Origin: Deinococcus sp.
GTDB lineage: Bacteria; Deinococcota; Deinococci; Deinococcales; Deinococcaceae
DNA length: 15,639 nucleotides
Assembly (NCBI RefSeq): GCF_018260405.1
Contig: NZ_JAGLBG010000061.1
Span: forward strand, 1 to 15,639
Reading direction: 5' to 3'
This document shows, in pieces, positions 1 to 9,044 of the stretch. The notes under the pieces were generated by a model, which searched no databases, was not told the DNA's origin, and saw only the letters and a list, made by a program, of their open reading frames with translations. Position numbers and translations under genes: made by a program. Numbering within the stretch: position 1 is the first letter of the stretch; each line of letters begins with the position of its first letter.

Positions 1-1
1 G

Positions 2-2659
2 CTCAACGCCGTGCAGGAGCTCGCTGCCGTCCTCGCCGCCCTGGGAGTGCGCGTAAGCGATCTCGAAGAGAACGCCGTCAGCAAAGACGACTTCTCCCGC
101 CTCGAAGCCCGCGTCGAGCAGCTCTCGACCGCTGGTGGCGACGCCGAGACGCTTACCAAACTGCAAGGTCAGATCGATGATCTGACCGCCCGCGCCGGGG
201 ACTACGACACCCTGCGTGCCGAGGTGGACGACAACGCCAGCAGCATCGCGGCGCTGAATGACCTGACCGTGCTGCTGAACCAGGACATCCTGGACCTGCA
301 AGACCGTGTGGGCGCCGTGGAAGTGGCGCAGACCAACTTCGTGCAGCGCAGCGACTTCGACAACCTGGCTGGCAAGGTCAGCGGGATCGATACGCGTGTC
401 ACGACGCTGGAAAAGGCTCCTAAGTTTAGCGTCACTGGCAGCCTCGAACCCAAGTACGGCAGCCTCACCCTCAATGGCGACAGCAAAGCAGGCAACTTTG
501 ATGTTGACCGTCTGACGAACAACACGTTCATTAGTGGCTACTTCAGTAACAACGACTACTGCCCCAAGCTGATTCCAACTGGCTTTGGAACAACCGTTGC
601 CAAGCGTGGTAATGGCGGCGTGCGCTGCGTGGATACCAGCAACACGTACAACGGCTTCGGTTCGACCGTAACGGTCGGCGTCACCGGCGCCAAGGTGGCC
701 AACGGAGCCATCACCATCAACTCCGCCAGCGCTGGCTTCACCGTGCATAACGGTAAGACGGTCGCTGACGCCACTCCTGCTACCGAAACCTACGTTGCCC
801 TGTCGCAAGCCGCGGTCAATGGCAGCCTCGAAGGGGGCGTCAAGTTCTCGATGCGTTTCGATAACGGCAACGACTCGAACAGCAATTTCAAGTTCAACGA
901 CTACCTCTTCGCCAACGACAACGACGTGGATAATGCGGTCTACCGCCGTGGCGTAGTGGCGACCGTGGACGCCAGCAGCATCAGCCCCCTGGGGCCTAAG
1001 GTTACGGTTGTGTCGGGCGGTGCTTACCCCAAAACCTTCAGCAAGTCTGGTGTGACGAACACCTACCTGCCGGGTGGCACTGGTCCCCTGACCCCTATGC
1101 TCGGCGGGTACTTCGGCGTGCGCGCCTCGGTCAACCCGTACAACCTGGGCACCGTGGGTGTCAGCTACGCGCAGGGCAACGTCGCCAGCCCGCTGCCGCG
1201 CCGCGACGCCGCGAGCATCGACGCCGACCTCAAGTTCGGCCCCGCTACCCTGAAGGGCGCTTACGTGGCCAGCTACCAGACCCAAATCGTGCCTAACAGC
1301 AACCTCGACAATGCAGATAAGGCTGGTTACGTGCAATTCGGCGTGGACTACATGGGCCTGAAGGTCAATGCCAACTACCGCTACATCGACCCGGCCTTTG
1401 AAGCTGGCTATGCGGGCATGTCCAGCAACAACGCTGGCTTCTACAATGGTATGGGCAACTCCCCAAGCAATCCGCCCTTTGGCCCGAACGAAAATGGCTA
1501 CGGCGCAGATGCCAGCTACGGCTTCGGGCCGGTCAAGCTCGGCGCTTACGTCAACAGCTTCAAGGCTATTACTCCTGTTCCTGCCACAAAGAGCAGCTAT
1601 GTCGCCGACGAACGTCAGACCGCCTACGGCGTCAACGTTGGCGGCACCCTGGCCCGTGGCCTGAGCGCCGGAGTGTTCTTCAACGATGCCCAGATCGGCG
1701 ACCAGCGCGTGACCGAACTGCTCGGCAACAACACTCCCCCGAACGGATACGACACCTTCAACAGCTATAAGCCCTTCAAGTACAGCAACGGCAGCAACTT
1801 CGGCGTCAATCTGCGTCACGATCCCAAGGCCACTGACGCGCTCGTCAAGGGTCTAGAAATTGACGCGACCTACGCGATGATTTACGACGACAATAACGCG
1901 GTCAAAGCCTACAAGTACAACGACTTCCAGGCCTACGCCAAGTATGACGCCCAGTTCGGTGTCCTGAAGCTGACGCCTTTTGCCCGTTTCCACTACTTCA
2001 ACAACCCCAACGAAGGCATCGCCATCAACCGTGCAGGCACCGCTTACACCTATCAGGACGGCAGTCAGGGTCTGTACCAAGGCAATGCTACGACTGGCGG
2101 CTTAGCTCATGAGTCGTACAACTACACCACCTTTAAGGCGGGCCTCCAGGCTTCGACCGATGCGATGGATATCGTGACCAAGCCCAGCCTGTTCGGTGGC
2201 GTTTCGTACCGCAGCACCAACTTCAGCGATTATACGCCGACCACGGCAACGGGCAAGAACTCCTCGGAACTGCTCGCCAACGTGGGCGTGACCCTCAACG
2301 AGTTCCTGTTCCCCAGCAACAAGCTCAGCATCGGCTACTCGTACTACAAGGGCCAGAACCTACGTGACGACGGCTACATGACCGATCCTATGGTCAGCAA
2401 CGCCAACAGCATGGACACGGCCAAGTACTACAGCCCCTACGACGCCACCACCGACCGCATCTTCCACACGCCCTACAACGGTGGCGCTTTCTGGGCCACC
2501 GGCCCCGGCAAAGTCAACGAGCAGCTTGACGGCGTATACGGTCAGTGGGAAGGTTGGGGCCTGCGTGCCGCGTACGGTGTCTTTAACTACACCAACAACA
2601 ACACCGGTGCCAAGTCCACTGCCCAGGCCTTTAAGGTCTCGACCAAGATCGTCTTCTAA
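2..2659 (+). CDS. slpA: S-layer protein SlpA, C-terminal part (5' end outside window)
   Basis: The reading frame is open from the first bases, so the N-terminus is missing. About 885 residues are present. The first ~130 visible residues are Asp/Glu/Leu-rich with heptad-like spacing, as expected of a long coiled coil. The rest is rich in Tyr, Asn, Gly and Thr with alternating patterns typical of outer-membrane beta-barrel strands, and the protein ends in Lys-Ile-Val-Phe, the terminal aromatic of BAM-inserted barrels. Known family architecture (D. radiodurans SlpA) is signal peptide, SLH domain binding the cell wall, periplasmic coiled coil, then a large trimeric barrel in the outer envelope. 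The signal peptide and SLH domain should lie upstream of this window. Two Cys, around visible residues 184 and 206 counted from the GTG at base 11, are close enough to form a disulfide loop. A strong terminator follows 30 bases after the stop, so this is the end of its transcript. Confidence 0.9.
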   Translation, partial: LNAVQELAAVLAALGVRVSDLEENAVSKDDFSRLEARVEQLSTAGGDAETLTKLQGQIDDLTARAGDYDTLRAEVDDNASSIAALNDLTVLLNQDILDLQDRVGAVEVAQTNFVQRSDFDNLAGKVSGIDTRVTTLEKAPKFSVTGSLEPKYGSLTLNGDSKAGNFDVDRLTNNTFISGYFSNNDYCPKLIPTGFGTTVAKRGNGGVRCVDTSNTYNGFGSTVTVGVTGAKVANGAITINSASAGFTVHNGKTVADATPATETYVALSQAAVNGSLEGGVKFSMRFDNGNDSNSNFKFNDYLFANDNDVDNAVYRRGVVATVDASSISPLGPKVTVVSGGAYPKTFSKSGVTNTYLPGGTGPLTPMLGGYFGVRASVNPYNLGTVGVSYAQGNVASPLPRRDAASIDADLKFGPATLKGAYVASYQTQIVPNSNLDNADKAGYVQFGVDYMGLKVNANYRYIDPAFEAGYAGMSSNNAGFYNGMGNSPSNPPFGPNENGYGADASYGFGPVKLGAYVNSFKAITPVPATKSSYVADERQTAYGVNVGGTLARGLSAGVFFNDAQIGDQRVTELLGNNTPPNGYDTFNSYKPFKYSNGSNFGVNLRHDPKATDALVKGLEIDATYAMIYDDNNAVKAYKYNDFQAYAKYDAQFGVLKLTPFARFHYFNNPNEGIAINRAGTAYTYQDGSQGLYQGNATTGGLAHESYNYTTFKAGLQASTDAMDIVTKPSLFGGVSYRSTNFSDYTPTTATGKNSSELLANVGVTLNEFLFPSNKLSIGYSYYKGQNLRDDGYMTDPMVSNANSMDTAKYYSPYDATTDRIFHTPYNGGAFWATGPGKVNEQLDGVYGQWEGWGLRAAYGVFNYTNNNTGAKSTAQAFKVSTKIVF

Positions 2660-2688
2660 ACCAGCCCCTCTACACCGCCGACTTTCCT

Positions 2689-2739
2689 AGCACAGCCCCC
2701 GGACACTGCCCCGCGCAGCCCTCCGGGGGTTGTGCTTTT
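2689..2739 (+). terminator. Rho-independent terminator of slpA
   Basis: A 15-bp stem pairs 2689-2703 with 2722-2736 (one G-U wobble), with an 18-nt loop and a short T run at 2736-2739. It begins 30 bases after the slpA stop codon. Confidence 0.85.
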
Positions 2740-3070
2740 GACGTTCTTCAGCAGCTAGGCGGCTCCCCTCCTGGGCAGAGCAGGGCCATTGACCACGCCT
2801 GGCTACCAGCCTAATCCCAAGGATACGAACTGCCGTCTGTTTCGTTGACCACCCGCATGGGCACCGGGTTGCCCGCTCTACGCCCGCAACCTGTCTCTCT
2901 GCTGCCTGCTGGGCGGCGCAGCTCTTACGAGTCTGCTCGGGTTGAAGGGCTTTGCAAATTGTTCAACCGGAGTCCGTATGACTTCATCAGGGCATCCGAA
3001 TCAGGAGCCTTACGTGATGCCGGATAAGACCATGACAGACGCCTTTCAATCAGCAGGTCTGCGCATCAAC
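2740..3070. other. Gene-free interval between slpA and the ion channel gene
   Basis: No convincing gene on either strand. The short frames here lack ribosome sites and family resemblance. The interval holds a copy of a small interspersed repeat (about 2822-2982). I see no clear terminator for the leftward channel gene. Confidence 0.6.
2822..2982 (+). repeat. Small interspersed repeat, divergent longer copy (copy A)
   Basis: Positions 2833-2851 are identical over 19 bases (CCGTCTGTTTCGTTGACCA) to 13817-13835, and similarity continues on both sides. The right end, CCGGAGTCCGTAT at 2967-2979, matches the right end of the other copy (CCGGAATCCGTAT). This copy is about 160 bp against 80 bp for the other, so it is either a longer form or has an internal insertion. 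It resembles the small noncoding repeats known to be scattered between Deinococcus genes. Exact limits are uncertain. Confidence 0.55.
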
Positions 3071-4171
3071 CTATGACTCGTTGACTATGACATACCGCTC
3101 ATGTTCAAAGACTGGATAACCGAAGTGCTCCCGCAGCTGCATACTGGCCTGATCCCATTGGCTCCGTCGTCCGGTATAAAGCGCGTAGGCTTCGTCCCTG
3201 GGGCGCAGTGGTAAGCCAGCTGCCTCTAGTTGGTTCCAGGCCCTTACGAAGGCGGCTAAACGCTCGGCGATTCCCTTGTCACCGTAATCCGCAGGGCTAT
3301 GGTGAAACTTCTGTACCAGACCCAGAAAGTAGCTCTGTACCACGCGCTCGGTGCCTGCCGTGACCAGTCCCCCGGTCAGTGCCGGATACACTTCGGGCGA
3401 CAGCAGGGTGCGGCACAGGGTCACCACTTCCAGCAGATCGGCGAGGGCCAGCGGCAAGGCACGCTCGTAGGGCATATGGAAAAAATGCAGCAGTGGGAAC
3501 TCGTCATCGGCCTGCACCACCTGACTGAGCGCCGTGGTCGTGCTGGCCAGCCAGCTGCTCAACTCGGAAAGGCTATCGGTTGAAACAGCGAGGACCACGA
3601 CATCAACAGGCGTCTGACCGTCTGACCGTCCGATAAAGCGGTGTATCTCGAATGCCAGGGCCGTCATCCGCTCAAGGGCGCTATAGACTGACGGTATATA
3701 GGTGATGGCAATAGTGATGAGAACAAACCCGCTGCCAGCGGCAGCTACCATAATCACCCGCGCCAGCCCTCCATTCGGAACGACGTCCCCGATACCCAGA
3801 GTCGAGATGCTATAGGCCGTGACGTAAAAAGCATTGAACCAGGGCGGAAACGCCGCCTTATCCCCGAGGCCTACCTCTAAGGCACCTGCATGCGGCAACA
3901 GCAGCAGCATATAACCGACCAGCAGCAAACCGCCCCACAGAATAATGGTCATGGGAATCAGCGTTGGCCCCAGTTGCGCGAGACGCCGCCGCGCCTGTGG
4001 GGTGCGGTGCCCGACCAGGCGATGCCAGACCCGCCAGCAGGAGCGGTGAAAACGCCGGGCCAGTGGGCCAGCCGGGCCGTACGGCACAAAGACCGTTGCG
4101 TGAACGTCCCAGACCAGAATAGCCAGAAGCAGGGTTCCCAGGGCGCTAAACAGCAGGTCGATTGTGTGCAC
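3071..4171 (-). CDS. Two-transmembrane-pore-domain-type ion channel (putative K+ channel)
   Basis: 366-residue membrane protein. Hydrophobic segments lie at about residues 5-29, 71-92 and 136-158. A re-entrant pore helix precedes the filter-like motif TLGIGD at residues 124-129, which corresponds to the TVGYGD selectivity filter of K+ channels (Ion_trans_2-type fold). The following Gly-rich helix is the expected inner helix. Residues ~165-366 are predicted cytosolic and match no ligand-binding domain that I recognise. Ile replaces the usual Tyr or Phe of the filter, so strict K+ selectivity is uncertain. The start is a GTG overlapping an out-of-frame ATG (the bases read ATGTG), with GAGGTG four bases upstream. 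That out-of-frame ATG opens a 71-codon shadow. The gene stands alone, divergent from tyrS, so context gives no role. A channel-type fold is well supported; the ion is inferred. Confidence 0.78.
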   Translation of the reverse strand: MHTIDLLFSALGTLLLAILVWDVHATVFVPYGPAGPLARRFHRSCWRVWHRLVGHRTPQARRRLAQLGPTLIPMTIILWGGLLLVGYMLLLLPHAGALEVGLGDKAAFPPWFNAFYVTAYSISTLGIGDVVPNGGLARVIMVAAAGSGFVLITIAITYIPSVYSALERMTALAFEIHRFIGRSDGQTPVDVVVLAVSTDSLSELSSWLASTTTALSQVVQADDEFPLLHFFHMPYERALPLALADLLEVVTLCRTLLSPEVYPALTGGLVTAGTERVVQSYFLGLVQKFHHSPADYGDKGIAERLAAFVRAWNQLEAAGLPLRPRDEAYALYTGRRSQWDQASMQLREHFGYPVFEHERYVIVNES

Positions 4172-4373
4172 ATTTCACCTCATGCAGCCCCCGCCTCTGG
4201 CCCCGGAACGCGCTATGAGTCACCATATCCCAGACCACGGTGATTTGAAGTGCAGGCGGGGTATACGGCTAGACTTGGCTCTTAGGCCACAGGTCCCTGG
4301 CAGTCCAGTCAGCGCTGGTGAGTGCAGAGGCCGGGGTCTCCTACACGGCCTGATCCGTTGCCCAGCTTCCGCT

Positions 4374-4402
4374 CTGGCAACAGGCAGCCAAGCTGCTAAA
4401 CT
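4374..4402 (+). promoter_or_regulatory. Promoter of the tyrS leader transcript
   Basis: CTGGCA (4374-4379), a 17-bp spacer, then TAAACT (4397-4402). Transcription would start at about 4409-4410, at the ATG of a 13-codon reading frame. It is the best-placed promoter upstream of tyrS and gives a leader of about 125 nt. Confidence 0.5.
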
Positions 4403-4409
4403 GACCCGC

Positions 4410-4451
4410 ATGAGGCGCTCGACCCGACTTGGCTACTCAGCTAGCCGCTAA
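4410..4451 (+). CDS. Possible leaderless tyrS leader peptide (13 aa, one Tyr codon)
   Basis: The frame MRRSTRLGYSASR starts 7 nt after the TAAACT -10 element, so its ATG would be at the 5' end of the mRNA, a form of initiation common in Deinococcus. It contains a single Tyr codon (4434-4436) and ends 37 bases before a strong hairpin that precedes the tyrS ribosome site. The Tyr codon lies in a small hairpin formed by GGCTA and TAGCC. This may be a regulatory peptide or chance; one Tyr codon is weak evidence for classical attenuation. Confidence 0.3.
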   Translation: MRRSTRLGYSASR

Positions 4452-4488
4452 GATGAGTAAGGTCGCTACAGCCTGAATTCCACCCCCC

Positions 4489-4525
4489 GGCGGCACATTC
4501 ATAGCGAGTGTGCCGCCCCCTTTTT
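4489..4525 (+). terminator. Terminator-like hairpin in the tyrS leader
   Basis: A 12-bp stem (4489-4500 with 4506-4517, one G-U pair) with a 5-base loop is followed by CCC and five T residues. The tyrS ribosome site GGAG starts on the next base. No rightward gene lies upstream for it to terminate, so it most likely acts as an attenuator or translation switch for tyrS. The three C residues before the T run may make it leaky. Confidence 0.6.
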
Positions 4526-4534
4526 GGAGTAATC

Positions 4535-5773
<1,239 letters not shown>

Positions 5774-5785
5774 CCGCGTTCAATC

Positions 5786-5800
5786 TTGTGCAAGAGGTCT
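5786..5800. repeat. Solitary copy of a MITE end
   Basis: TTGTGCAAGAGGTCT matches, at 14 of 15 positions, the inner-to-outer right end (TTTTGCAAGAGGTCT) of the MITE at 15455-15565. No partner end was seen nearby. It starts 12 bases after the tyrS stop and may be a remnant or chance. Confidence 0.35.
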
Positions 5801-5840
5801 GAGTGCTGTCTTGAGTACCAACTGCTGCGAAAGACCAAAG

Positions 5841-6012
5841 TTATACACAGGCCATGCACCACTGTCGACCGTCGGCGCAACACCGTCTGGGTAGCCAAAA
5901 GACCCAAAAGTGGCAAAACTTATCCACAGGCCGAGTCCCTAAAAACGCTGTGCCTGTGGATAAAAGACCTGACCAGGACATTACATTGCAGCCACAGGCG
6001 GCCTGTGGATTG
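5841..6012. promoter_or_regulatory. Satellite DnaA-box cluster at the tyrS/pyk junction
   Basis: Boxes: TTATACACA (5841-5849), TTATCCACA (5920-5928), inverse TGTGGATAA (5955-5963) and a weaker inverse TGTGGATTG (6004-6012). The middle pair forms a perfect 12-bp inverted repeat (5920-5931 with 5952-5963). A further near-palindrome lies at 5992-6008. The whole 5774-6102 gap has no gene. It may be a DnaA titration or regulatory site at the convergent ends of tyrS and pyk. Confidence 0.65.
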
Positions 6013-6050
6013 ACCTTGAGCTGATACAGCTTCCACTGAACTCCCTACCG

Positions 6051-6084
6051 AAAACCCGCCCAGCGGCGAACCGAAGGGGCGGGT
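6051..6084 (-). terminator. Rho-independent terminator of pyk
   Basis: On the minus strand ACCCGCCC (6084-6077) pairs with GGGCGGGT (6061-6054) across a 15-base loop. The T run is TTTT at 6054-6051. It lies about 20 bases past the pyk stop. Confidence 0.8.
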
Positions 6085-6102
6085 CAAGGAGCAAAAGTAG
6101 CG

Positions 6103-7551
6103 TTACAGACGGTCACTCATATCGCCGTCACGCAGGCGTTCCACGCGCAGCATGTTAGTGGTGCCGCGCACCCCGAACGGCACGCCCGCCGTGATCACGT
6201 AGCGGTCACCCAGGTCGGCCAGACCACTGCGAATCAGGTCATCGTTGGCGATGCGTACCATGTCGTCGGTGTCGTGGGGGTCTTCGCTGAGCATAGGCAC
6301 CACGCCCCAGCTCAGGGCCAGCTGGTTGCGGGTCACCTCGTTGGGGGTCAGCGCCAGAATCGCCATGTGTGGGCGGTACTTGGTAATGCGGGTCGCCGCG
6401 CCGCCAGTGCTGGTAAAAGTCACGATGGCCGGGGCGTCCAGCTTTTCACCGATGCTGCACGCCGCAAACGCGATCGAGTCCTGGGCCTGCTCGGTGTCGA
6501 CCTCGATCTGCTGCTGCATCCGGCGGTAAGACTCACTGGCCTCCACTTCACGGGCAATCCGGTCCATCATCTCGACCGACTCGACAGGGTACAGGCCCGA
6601 GGCCGATTCCGCCGAGAGCATCACCGCGTCGGTGCCATCGTAAATGGCGTTCGCCACGTCACTGGCCTCGGCGCGGGTGGGGCGCGGCAGGCTGATCATG
6701 CTTTCGAGCATCTGGGTCGCCGTAATCACAGGCTTCCCTGCCTGACGGCACATGCTGATGATCTTCTTCTGAATAGTCGGCACCTGCTCAGGGCGCATCT
6801 CCACGCCCAGGTCGCCGCGCGCCACCATAATGCCGTCGACTTCCTTAAGGATGTCCTCGAACCGGTCCACGGCCTGCGGCTTTTCAATTTTTGCCATCAA
6901 TTTGGCGCGGCTGCCGAAGCGGGCCAGATAGTGCCGCGCCAGCAACAGGTCATCCCGGCTGCGTACGAAGCTCAGGGCCACCCAGTCCACGCCCAGGGAC
7001 GCGCCGAATTCCATGTCCGACACGTCCTTATCCGAGAGTGCAGGCACCGAGAGGTCAGCCTCGGGCACATTGATCCCCTTATTGTTTTTCAGCACGCCGC
7101 CGATCACTACCCGGGTCAACACATCGTTGCCTCTTACCCCCTCGACCCGCAGCGACATATTGCCGTCGTCGAGCAGCAGCACCATACCGGGGTGAACGTC
7201 TCCGATCAGGCCCTTGTAGGTCGTACCGACGCGCTGAGCGTCCCCCTCGATATCATCCATCGTGATGATGAAATGATCGCCGGGGCTGAGGCTCACTGCG
7301 CCCTCGCCAAAGCGCCCCACGCGAATTTTCGGCCCCTGCAAATCTTGCAGGACACCAATGGTCACCCCTTTTTGCGAGGCCAGCTCACGTACCAGCTGAA
7401 AAGTCTGGCGGTGATCATCCTGACTGCCGTGGCTGAAATTCATACGCACCACGTTCATGCCAGCGTCGATCAGGCGGCTAAGGGTCTGCGGGTCACGGCT
7501 GGCAGGGCCGATGGTGGCAACGATTTTAGTGGCACGGTCAAAATGTTTCAT
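6103..7551 (-). CDS. pyk: Pyruvate kinase
   Basis: Cytosolic enzyme converting phosphoenolpyruvate and ADP to pyruvate and ATP, the last step of glycolysis. At 482 residues it has normal bacterial length. Order: barrel domain A beginning at TKIVATIGPAS (8-18), with substrate-site residues MNFSHG (37-42); the B lid at about 70-165; return to domain A with the active-site signature LMAKIEKPQAV (catalytic Lys ~221) and MVARGDLGVEM (242-252); then a C-terminal regulatory domain from about residue 350. The start has GAGG six bases upstream. It lies 106 bases downstream of eno, so the two consecutive glycolytic enzymes are adjacent and may share a transcript, modulated by hairpins in the gap. A clear terminator follows. 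Confidence 0.97.
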   Translation of the reverse strand: MKHFDRATKIVATIGPASRDPQTLSRLIDAGMNVVRMNFSHGSQDDHRQTFQLVRELASQKGVTIGVLQDLQGPKIRVGRFGEGAVSLSPGDHFIITMDDIEGDAQRVGTTYKGLIGDVHPGMVLLLDDGNMSLRVEGVRGNDVLTRVVIGGVLKNNKGINVPEADLSVPALSDKDVSDMEFGASLGVDWVALSFVRSRDDLLLARHYLARFGSRAKLMAKIEKPQAVDRFEDILKEVDGIMVARGDLGVEMRPEQVPTIQKKIISMCRQAGKPVITATQMLESMISLPRPTRAEASDVANAIYDGTDAVMLSAESASGLYPVESVEMMDRIAREVEASESYRRMQQQIEVDTEQAQDSIAFAACSIGEKLDAPAIVTFTSTGGAATRITKYRPHMAILALTPNEVTRNQLALSWGVVPMLSEDPHDTDDMVRIANDDLIRSGLADLGDRYVITAGVPFGVRGTTNMLRVERLRDGDMSDRL

Positions 7552-7597
7552 GGATATCCTCTTTTCTTGCTTTTGGAATCACTTCCAGGGCAACGAC

Positions 7598-7643
7598 AAA
7601 ACAGGGGCCGTGAGCCATGAGGGTTTGACCCCTGACTCATGGC
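7598..7643 (-). promoter_or_regulatory. Alternative hairpins between eno and pyk (terminator or attenuator)
   Basis: On the minus strand, GCCATGAG (7643-7636) can pair with CTCATGGC (7621-7614). Alternatively CAGGGG (7634-7629) can pair with CCCCTG (7607-7602), followed by TTTT (7601-7598), which looks like a terminator. The left arm of the second lies in the loop of the first, so the two are largely exclusive. It could be the eno terminator or a partial stop that tunes pyk. Confidence 0.5.
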
Positions 7644-7657
7644 CGGTGTCCACTACC

Positions 7658-8929
7658 TCAGCGCAGCGCCTTACGGCCCGGATACACGGCGCGGTCACCG
7701 AGTTGGTCTTCGATCCGCAGCAATTGGTTGTACTTGGCAATGCGGTCCGAGCGGCTGGCGCTGCCGGTCTTAATCTGCCCAGCATTGGTCGCTACGGCGA
7801 GGTCGGCGATAAAAGCGTCCTCGGATTCGCCGGAGCGGTGGCTGATGATAGTGCCGTAATGATGGCGCTTGGCAAGTTCGATGGCGTCCATGCTCTCGGT
7901 CAGGCTGCCAATCTGGTTTACCTTCACCAGAATCGCATTGCCCACTTTGGTATCGATGCCGCGCTGAAGACGCTCGGGGTTGGTCACGAACAGGTCGTCG
8001 CCCACCAGTTGAACCCTGTCGCCCAGTTTAGCTGTCAGCTGCGCCCAGCCGTCCCAGTCGTCCTCGGCCAGTCCGTCCTCGATGCTCACGATGGGGTAAC
8101 GGCTGCTCCAGTCGGCCCAAAAGTCAATCATCTCGGCGGTAGACAGCACTTTGCCCTCAGATTCGAGGTGGTACTTGCCGTCCTTATACAGCTCGGTAAC
8201 GGCGGGATCCAGCGCGATGCAGATGTCTTTGCCCGGCTCGTAGCCCGCCTTCTGGATGGCTTCCATCAGCACTTCGAGGGCTTCCTCGTTGGATTTAAGG
8301 TCGGGAGCAAAGCCGCCCTCGTCGCCCACGTTGGTGTTCAGGCCACGGTCACTCAGCACTTTCTTGAGGGTGTGGAAAGTCTCGGCACCGTAGCGCAGCG
8401 CCTCGCGGAAGGTCGGTGCGCCCACCGGCATGACCATGAATTCCTGAAAGTCCACGCTATTGTCGGCGTGCGCCCCACCGTTGATGACGTTCATCATGGG
8501 CACGGGCAGGGTCTTGGCGTTGCTGCCGCCGAGGTAGCGGTACAGCGGAATGTTCAGCTCCTCGGCGGCAGCGCGGGCAGCAGCCAGGCTTACGGCCAGA
8601 ATCGCGTTGCCGCCCATCTTGCCCTTGTTGGAAGTGCCGTCCACGTCCATCAGGGCCTTGTCGAGCGCCGCCTGATCGCTGGCGTCCATGCCGACCACGG
8701 CTGGCCCCAGAGCCTCGTTCACGTTGCCCACGGCCTTCTGCACGCCCTTGCCGCCGTAACGGCCCTTATCGCCATCGCGCAGTTCCAGCGTCTCGTGCGC
8801 GCCAGTGCTGGCCCCGCTGGGCACGATGGCGCGGCCCATGTAGCCACTGTCGAGGTGTACTTCGGCTTCTACGGTAGGGTTTCCACGCGAGTCCAGCACT
8901 TCACGGGCAATCACTTTTTCGATGTTCAT
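7658..8929 (-). CDS. eno: Enolase (phosphopyruvate hydratase)
   Basis: Interconverts 2-phosphoglycerate and phosphoenolpyruvate, using Mg2+, in the cytosol. It has 423 residues, the usual size. Visible landmarks: N-terminal AREVLDSRGNPT; SGASTG mobile loop (38-43); GDEGG with the catalytic Glu (202-206); metal ligands expected at Asp241, Glu284 and Asp311; the signature ILVKVNQIGSLTE (333-345); and SHRSGE (363-368) near the substrate phosphate. The start ATG at 8929 is chosen because the protein aligns with enolase N-termini from there and GGAGGA lies five bases upstream; a 20-codon in-frame extension is not used. A -10-like TATAGT (8993-8988) suggests its own promoter, giving a leader of about 50 nt. 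The substrate product feeds pyk, the next gene. Confidence 0.97.
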   Translation of the reverse strand: MNIEKVIAREVLDSRGNPTVEAEVHLDSGYMGRAIVPSGASTGAHETLELRDGDKGRYGGKGVQKAVGNVNEALGPAVVGMDASDQAALDKALMDVDGTSNKGKMGGNAILAVSLAAARAAAEELNIPLYRYLGGSNAKTLPVPMMNVINGGAHADNSVDFQEFMVMPVGAPTFREALRYGAETFHTLKKVLSDRGLNTNVGDEGGFAPDLKSNEEALEVLMEAIQKAGYEPGKDICIALDPAVTELYKDGKYHLESEGKVLSTAEMIDFWADWSSRYPIVSIEDGLAEDDWDGWAQLTAKLGDRVQLVGDDLFVTNPERLQRGIDTKVGNAILVKVNQIGSLTESMDAIELAKRHHYGTIISHRSGESEDAFIADLAVATNAGQIKTGSASRSDRIAKYNQLLRIEDQLGDRAVYPGRKALR

Positions 8930-8987
8930 GGCGTTCCTCCCAGTAATCGGCCCCTCACTCAACCGCGAGCGAAGGTGTATCAGAGAC

Positions 8988-8993
8988 ACTATA
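8988..8993 (-). promoter_or_regulatory. Probable -10 element of the eno promoter
   Basis: TATAGT on the minus strand, about 59 bases before the eno ATG. I see no good -35 at 16-18 bp, so the call rests on the -10 alone. A DnaA-box cluster lies about 50 bp upstream of it. Confidence 0.35.
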
Positions 8994-9044
8994 CCCGCCG
9001 AGTGTCAGGAAACGGTGCGGAGTGGCCTGAGTTCAAAATCAGAG

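Noticed and set aside
2845..3027. 60-codon frame downstream of slpA
   Set aside because: Lies inside an interspersed repeat, without a ribosome site or recognisable product.
4410..4534. T-box riboswitch ahead of tyrS
   Set aside because: The leader is short, and the conserved T-box core (TGGNACCGCG-type) before the terminator is absent. The sequence there reads CCACCCCCCGGCGG instead.
6274..7620. 448-codon open frame on the + strand across pyk
   Set aside because: Antisense shadow of pyruvate kinase: His/Gln/Ala-rich, with no motifs and no ribosome site.
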